Positions 12,496 to 16,609 of a stretch of DNA of 16,609 bases are shown in pieces. This stretch comes from DASZHJ01 sp035263705 (GTDB lineage: Bacteria; Pseudomonadota; Alphaproteobacteria; ATCC43930; CGMCC-115725). The notes beneath the pieces were generated by a model, which saw nothing but the letters and a program-made list of their open reading frames with translations, did no database searches and had not been told where the DNA came from. The translations under genes were made by a program, and so were the position numbers. The stretch is from assembly GCA_035263705.1 (NCBI GenBank), contig DATFRA010000162.1:1-16609 (forward strand), written 5' to 3'. Numbering within the stretch: position 1 is the stretch's first letter; every line of letters starts with the position of its first letter.

Positions 12496-14364
12496 GTGGC
12501 CGGACGCATTGACGCCGGTCTCGATTCGTACACCCTCCTTCGCATGCTCCTGAACGGCTCGACCCGCCTTGCGGCGCCCTGGCGCTCCCTCTGGGAGCGG
12601 CTCAAGCGCCGGAGCGTGCGGGACAACGAGGTCTCGCTGATCGTGGCGAGCGCGCTGATCAGCGTCGCGATCGGGCTCGGCGTGATCGTGCTGCAGGTGC
12701 TGGTGCAGCGGCTCCACGAGATCAATTTCGGGCTCCCGCGCTATGAGCGCCTGAGCACCCACGGCGCACCCGACTGGTGGCGGGTGCTGCTGGTACCGTG
12801 CGTGGGCGGCTTGCTCTCGGCCGGCGCCGTCATGCTGATCCGCCGCTGGCGCCCCCGCGAGATCGTGGATGCCATCGAGGCGAATGCACTCTTCGGCGGC
12901 AAGATGTCGCTCACCGACAGCATTAATCTTGCATTCCTCACCGTCATCGCCTCGGGCTTCGGCGCCTCGGTGGGCCTCGAGGCGGCTTATACGCAGCTGG
13001 GCTCTGGCATGGCCTCGCGGTTCGGGCAGATCCTGAGGGTGCGGCGCGGCGACCTTCGCACCCTCGTGGGCTGCGGAGCTGCGGCGGGCATCGCCGCCGC
13101 CTTCAACGCGCCACTCGCGGGCGCCTTCTACGCCTTCGAGCTGGTGATCGGCAATTATTCGCCGGCGGTGCTGGCGCCCATCAGCATGGCGGCGCTCACC
13201 AGCACGCTGGTGGTGCGCGCGCTCTATGGCGAGGAGTCGATCTTCGCGCTGAACGCGCAAGTGACCATCCACGACATGGACTTCGCGCTTTTTGCGCTGC
13301 TCGGCGTGCTCGCCGCGATCATCGCGATCGCCACCATGACCGGCGTCACGCGCATCGAGCGCTTCCTGCGCCGGCAGGCGCTGCCGCGCTGGGTCGGTCC
13401 CACCATCGGCGGGCTGGTCGTCGGCTTGATCGCGACGATCTATCCGCGGGTGCTTGGCAGCGGCCACGGCGCGCTGCAGCTGGTGCTGGAGGGCAGCCTG
13501 CCGTGGTCGATCCTCCTGGGGTTGATCGCCGCCAAGGGCGTGGCGTCCGCGGTCTCCGTGGGCGCGGGCTTTCGCGGTGGGCTCTTCAGCTCCTCGCTCC
13601 TGCTCGGCGCCGTATTCGGCGGCGCAGCGGTGGTGGTGCTCCAGGCCGGGCTCACTCACGCGGGGTTGGGCGCGATCGAGCTCGACCGTGTCGCCTATAT
13701 GCTGGTCGGCATGGGCGCGGTGGCGGCAGCGGTGGTCGGCGCGCCGCTCACCATGATCTTCCTCGTGCTGGAACTCACCGGGAGCTTCCCGGCGGCGCTC
13801 GGCGTGATGGTGGGCGTGATCATCGCTGCGCTCGTGGTGCGCCATACCTTCGGCTACTCCTTCGCCACCTGGCGCTTCCATGTGCGCGGCGTGCCGATCC
13901 GCGGCGGCTTCGACATCGGCTGGATCGAGGACCTCTCGGTCGGCAAGCTCATGCAGAGGGACGCGCCGACGGCACCGCTCGGCGTCACCGTGGTGGAATT
14001 CCGCAAGCGCTTCCCGCTCGGCGGCACGCCGCAGGTCTTTCTGGTCGACGCCACGGGTCGCTACGCCGGCATCGTGAATACCGCCGACGCCTACAACCCC
14101 GACCTCGACCGGAACCCCGAGCAGGCGATCGACGCGCTCGGCGCCGCCGCCGATCAGTTCCTGCTGCCGGAGCAGAATGTCCGCACCGCGCTCCGGCGGT
14201 TTAGCGGCGTCGAGACCGAGACGCTGGCCGTGGTGAGCGACCCCAAGGCGCTCCGGGTCGTGGGGTTCATGACAGAGGGCGACGCGCTCAGGCGCTACAG
14301 CCACGAGCTCGAGCGCGCACGCGCCGAGGAAGTCGGCGAGCATTCCCTTTATGGGCCGGCCTAG
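12496..14364 (+). CDS. ClC-family chloride channel/transporter with C-terminal CBS-like region
   Basis: 622 residues from GTG 12496; ATG 12544 (codon 17) is an alternative, since neither has a strong Shine-Dalgarno and the first membrane helix begins near 48. Hydrophobic helices span roughly 48-455. GFGASVGLEAAYTQLGSG (154-171) corresponds to the GREGP helix, with E162 as the probable gating glutamate. AAFNAPLAGAFYAFE (201-215) is the helix G signature. GFRGGLFSSSLLLGAVFGG (358-376) is the GxFxP helix region. The classical GSGIP loop is not recognisable (ALFGGKMSLTD), and both prolines of EGP and FAP are replaced. Residues ~476-600 (KLMQRDAP..., VFLVDATGRYAGIV, GFMTEGDALRRY) form a CBS-like pair that may sense nucleotides. 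Exchanges or conducts anions in the inner membrane; ion preference unclear. Confidence 0.92.
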   Translation: MAGRIDAGLDSYTLLRMLLNGSTRLAAPWRSLWERLKRRSVRDNEVSLIVASALISVAIGLGVIVLQVLVQRLHEINFGLPRYERLSTHGAPDWWRVLLVPCVGGLLSAGAVMLIRRWRPREIVDAIEANALFGGKMSLTDSINLAFLTVIASGFGASVGLEAAYTQLGSGMASRFGQILRVRRGDLRTLVGCGAAAGIAAAFNAPLAGAFYAFELVIGNYSPAVLAPISMAALTSTLVVRALYGEESIFALNAQVTIHDMDFALFALLGVLAAIIAIATMTGVTRIERFLRRQALPRWVGPTIGGLVVGLIATIYPRVLGSGHGALQLVLEGSLPWSILLGLIAAKGVASAVSVGAGFRGGLFSSSLLLGAVFGGAAVVVLQAGLTHAGLGAIELDRVAYMLVGMGAVAAAVVGAPLTMIFLVLELTGSFPAALGVMVGVIIAALVVRHTFGYSFATWRFHVRGVPIRGGFDIGWIEDLSVGKLMQRDAPTAPLGVTVVEFRKRFPLGGTPQVFLVDATGRYAGIVNTADAYNPDLDRNPEQAIDALGAAADQFLLPEQNVRTALRRFSGVETETLAVVSDPKALRVVGFMTEGDALRRYSHELERARAEEVGEHSLYGPA

Positions 14365-14366
14365 GC

Positions 14367-14831
14367 ATGTCCCAGATGAACGATCCCGTTCTCGATGAGC
14401 ATCCGCACCACCAGGCGCGCGAGGTGCGGAACCGGGCGCGCTGGCGCCGGCTGATGCGCGTTATGAGGGCGGTGCTCCTCGGTGCCATTGTCGGCGCCTA
14501 TACCCTGGGCGCGCTCAGCGAGCGGGTGATCCCCGAGGACGAAAATGACCTGCTGCCGGTGCCCTGGGAGGCGCTGATCATCGGCGGCGCCTTTACGCTG
14601 GCCTCGCTGCCGACGGCATGGTCGATCGTCGGCCGCGTGCTGATCCCGGTGCCGGCGTTCTACATCTTCCTCACCGTGCTGCTGGGCAAGGACCCGCCGC
14701 TGCCGTTCTATGTCGCCTTCGTGGTGGCGGGGCTCTACTCCGCGATCCTGACCGCGCTCTCCCGCGACCTGGCGGAGCGCCCGACCCGGCCGAAGCTCGG
14801 CTCGTCCCACCACCGCCGCGCCGCGCATTGA
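14367..14831 (+). CDS. Small four-TM membrane protein of unknown function
   Basis: 154 residues. A basic, histidine-containing N-terminus (HPHHQAREVRNRARWRRLMR) precedes four hydrophobic stretches (about 34-50, 68-88, 91-107 and 112-132), with a basic C-terminus (SSHHRRAAH), so both ends are probably cytoplasmic. No motif was recognised. ATG 14367 lies 2 nt after the ClC stop, suggesting coupled expression and possibly a joint role, which is inference only. The GC content and codon choice match the neighbours. Confidence 0.8.
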   Translation: MSQMNDPVLDEHPHHQAREVRNRARWRRLMRVMRAVLLGAIVGAYTLGALSERVIPEDENDLLPVPWEALIIGGAFTLASLPTAWSIVGRVLIPVPAFYIFLTVLLGKDPPLPFYVAFVVAGLYSAILTALSRDLAERPTRPKLGSSHHRRAAH

Positions 14832-14840
14832 AACGCGGTC

Positions 14841-14873
14841 AAAAGAAAGAGGCCCGGGGATGCCCCGGGCCTC
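14841..14873 (-). terminator. Intrinsic terminator of the MHS transporter gene
   Basis: A perfect 11-bp GC-rich stem, GAGGCCCGGGG (14849-14859) and CCCCGGGCCTC (14863-14873), with a 3-nt loop. On the minus strand it is followed by TTTCTTTT (14848-14841), the U-tract. It lies 21 nt beyond the transporter stop. On the plus strand no T-run follows, so it is one-directional in strength. Confidence 0.88.
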
Positions 14874-14894
14874 TGCCCATTCGATCGGCGGTTC

Positions 14895-16262
14895 CTACGG
14901 CTGATCCGGAACGAGCGGCGGTAAGCCGCCGACCTCCTCCCAGATCTTGATCTTGTGGGTGGGCTCCTTGATGAAGCCGAGGCTGACGACAACGCCCAGT
15001 GCGGCAATACCCATCGGGTAGAACAGGCCGCCAAGCGCGATGCCCGTTATCGAGGCGAGCCACGTGCTCGCCGCCGGGACCAGGCCGCCGAACACGCCGT
15101 TTCCGATATGATACGGCAGCGACATCGAGCTGTAGCGGATCTTGGCCGGGAACAGCTCGACCAGGAAGGCTGCGATGGGCCCATACACCATCGTGACGAG
15201 GATCACGAGGTAGAGCACCAGCAGGAACAGGATGAATGGGCTGTCCTTGAAGGCGCCGAGCCACGTGAACACGGGCCAATAGGTCACCACGGCCAGCGCG
15301 AAGCCGAGCGTCATGATGTTGCGGCGGCCGATCCGGTCCGAGAGCGCGCCGAATACCAGGAACCCCAGGGAACCGACCGTGAGTGCCAGGATCATGACGA
15401 TATAGACGGTGACGTAGGGCACTTTCAGGACCGTCGTCATGTAGAACAACGCGTAGAATTGACCGGAGTACCAGACGACGCCCTCGGGAGCGGTGGCGCC
15501 GAACAGCGCGATCGCCATCAATCCTACGTTCTTGCCGCTGGAATAGGTGTCCTTCACCGGGTTGTGCGACGCATTGCCCTGCTCCTTGAGCCGTGCGAAG
15601 AGCGGCGACTCCTCGAGCTTGAGCCGGATATAGGCGGACAGGATGACCAGGACGGCGGAGATTAGGAATGGGATCCGCCAGCCCCACGAGGAGAACGCGT
15701 CCTCGCCGAGCGACTGACGGCAGATGAGGATGACCAGCAGCGCGAGCACGATGCCCATCGTTGCGGTCGTCTGGATCCAGCTCGTGTAGAAGCCGCGCTT
15801 TCCGTCGGGCGCGTGCTCCGCGATGTAGGTGGCGGCACCGCCATACTCGCCGCCGAGCGCCAAGCCCTGCAGCACGCGCATCCCAACCAGCAGAATCGGC
15901 GCGAGCGTGCCGACCGAATCGAAGCCCGGCAGCAAGCCCACGATGAAGGTCGCCGCCCCCATCAGCAGCAAGGTCAGCATGAAGGTGAACTTGCGGCCGA
16001 TCAGGTCGCCCAGGTGCCCGAAGAAGATCGCGCCGAATGGCCGCACGGCAAATCCCGTCCAGAACACCAGCAGGCTCAGGACGAGGGCGGTGGTCTCGTT
16101 GAGCGCCGGCGAGAAGAAGTGCTTGCTGAAAAAGACGGCCAGCACGCCGTAGATGTAGAAGTCGTACCACTCGATGAGCGTGCCGACCGAGGAGGCGCCG
16201 ATGATGAAGGGCAAGTTCATGCCCTTCTGGTACCCACCCGTTGCCTGTGCCGCGACTGCCAT
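14895..16262 (-). CDS. MFS transporter, metabolite:H+ symporter (MHS) family
   Basis: 455 residues with about twelve membrane helices. Family marks include GTLIEWYDFYIYG (27-39), the MFS A motif GHLGDLIGRK (82-91), RVLQGLALGGEYGGA (129-143) and a second A-like motif FGALSDRIGRRN (304-315). The group (KgtP, ShiA, ProP, citrate and dicarboxylate carriers) takes up organic acids, shikimate or osmolytes with protons. The sequence does not decide which. ATG 16262 has AGGGA 8 nt upstream. It is divergent from a response regulator gene, which could control it, and ends in a clear intrinsic terminator. Confidence 0.92.
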   Translation of the reverse strand: MAVAAQATGGYQKGMNLPFIIGASSVGTLIEWYDFYIYGVLAVFFSKHFFSPALNETTALVLSLLVFWTGFAVRPFGAIFFGHLGDLIGRKFTFMLTLLLMGAATFIVGLLPGFDSVGTLAPILLVGMRVLQGLALGGEYGGAATYIAEHAPDGKRGFYTSWIQTTATMGIVLALLVILICRQSLGEDAFSSWGWRIPFLISAVLVILSAYIRLKLEESPLFARLKEQGNASHNPVKDTYSSGKNVGLMAIALFGATAPEGVVWYSGQFYALFYMTTVLKVPYVTVYIVMILALTVGSLGFLVFGALSDRIGRRNIMTLGFALAVVTYWPVFTWLGAFKDSPFILFLLVLYLVILVTMVYGPIAAFLVELFPAKIRYSSMSLPYHIGNGVFGGLVPAASTWLASITGIALGGLFYPMGIAALGVVVSLGFIKEPTHKIKIWEEVGGLPPLVPDQP

Positions 16263-16482
16263 GGACGTTTTCCCTGTGTTGTTGGCGCGTTTTCAGTTCC
16301 TTGCCGCAGGCAGGTACCCGCACCCGAGCGCCCGGCTCGCGGCAATTCTTTGCGCTTATATTACCAGCATGCTCACCCGGACCCATTCGACTTTGGTCTA
16401 AGCCCCGAGTCGCCGAGACTTGCCCCGCCGCCCGCGTCCGTGCGAAAGATGGGCGGACAGCCAGCGGTTCCGGGCTTTTGCG
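16263..16482. promoter_or_regulatory. Divergent region between MHS transporter and response regulator
   Basis: 220 nt without a gene. The only AT-rich spot is GCTTATATTACC at 16355-16366: TATATT (16357-16362) on the plus strand and TAATAT (16363-16358) on the minus strand are possible -10 boxes. No good -35 was found at the right spacing for either. No operator-type inverted repeat stood out. Confidence 0.3.
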
Positions 16483-16609
16483 ATGGCACACGCGACCCGT
16501 GTGGTGATTGCGGATGACCATCCTTTGGTGCGCCGCGCGCTTGCGGAATCCCTTGATCGGATCCTGACGGGAGCGGAGATCGCCGAGGTCGGCTCGCTGC
16601 CCGAGGCCA
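16483..16609 (+). CDS. Response regulator receiver domain, NarL/FixJ type (3' end outside window)
   Basis: Forty-two codons are visible from ATG 16483. The N-terminus RVVIADDHPLVRRALAESL has the acidic pair D11-D12 that holds Mg2+ and the DDHPLVR wording typical of NarL/FixJ (LuxR-type DNA-binding) regulators. The phospho-acceptor aspartate and the output domain lie beyond the window. No strong Shine-Dalgarno was seen. It is divergent from the MHS transporter and may be its regulator (inference). Confidence 0.8.
   Translation, partial: MAHATRVVIADDHPLVRRALAESLDRILTGAEIAEVGSLPEA

Noticed and set aside
12319..14343. 674-codon open frame on the minus strand opposite the ClC gene
   Set aside because: The translation is dominated by H, R, A, E, D and Q with no hydrophobic core or motif, as expected from reading the complement of a GC-rich membrane protein gene.
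14849..14873. The same hairpin as terminator of the plus-strand ClC operon
   Set aside because: On the plus strand the stem is followed by TGCCCATTCG, not a T-run, so it is assigned to the minus-strand transporter. It might still slow plus-strand transcription.

Overview
The window is a GC-rich (roughly two-thirds or more G+C) chromosomal stretch with short gaps, many 1-4 nt gene overlaps and GTG/CTG starts. The protein set (QueF/QueG-type queuosine genes, ArfB, a MHS-family transporter, a HisC-like aminotransferase) together with the TCATCCTGAGC/GTCGAAGGA intergenic palindromes suggests an alphaproteobacterium, possibly Rhodospirillales or a relative. That placement is inference; there is no rRNA or tRNA gene here. 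No phage, insertion sequence, CRISPR array or plasmid function was seen.

Layout. (1) 3-227 (+): 3' end of a HisC-like PLP aminotransferase. (2) 228-383: palindromic repeats between convergent genes. (3) 5643 to 384 (-): a tightly packed four-gene run, in transcription order: gamma-glutamyltranspeptidase-like Ntn hydrolase, class V (CefD-like) PLP enzyme, five-TM alkaline-phosphatase-superfamily (LtaS-like) protein, phytanoyl-CoA-dioxygenase-like Fe(II)/2OG oxygenase. Junctions are 1 nt apart, 1 nt overlapped and 13 nt apart; the last gene appears to start at CTG. (4) arfB (-), which rescues stalled ribosomes, divergent from (5) queA-tgt-queF-queG (+), the late queuosine pathway: QueF makes preQ1, Tgt inserts it into tRNA, QueA adds the epoxycyclopentanediol, QueG reduces epoxyqueuosine. 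A repeat pair sits between tgt and queF. A cupin gene follows. (6) 10725-12287 (+): large single-pass exported protein of unknown function. (7) Another repeat cluster, then a ClC-type anion channel/transporter with C-terminal CBS-like region, 2 nt ahead of a small four-TM protein. (8) Minus-strand MHS/MFS transporter with a clear intrinsic terminator, divergent from the start of a NarL/FixJ-type response regulator cut by the window end.

The two most unusual things are the four-gene minus-strand operon, whose enzyme combination does not match a pathway I can name with confidence, and the three intergenic clusters of a ~45-bp palindromic repeat. In two of these a second 36-bp palindromic element (34/36 identical between loci) sits at the tip of the first. 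The queuosine, ArfB and transporter genes look ordinary and intact.
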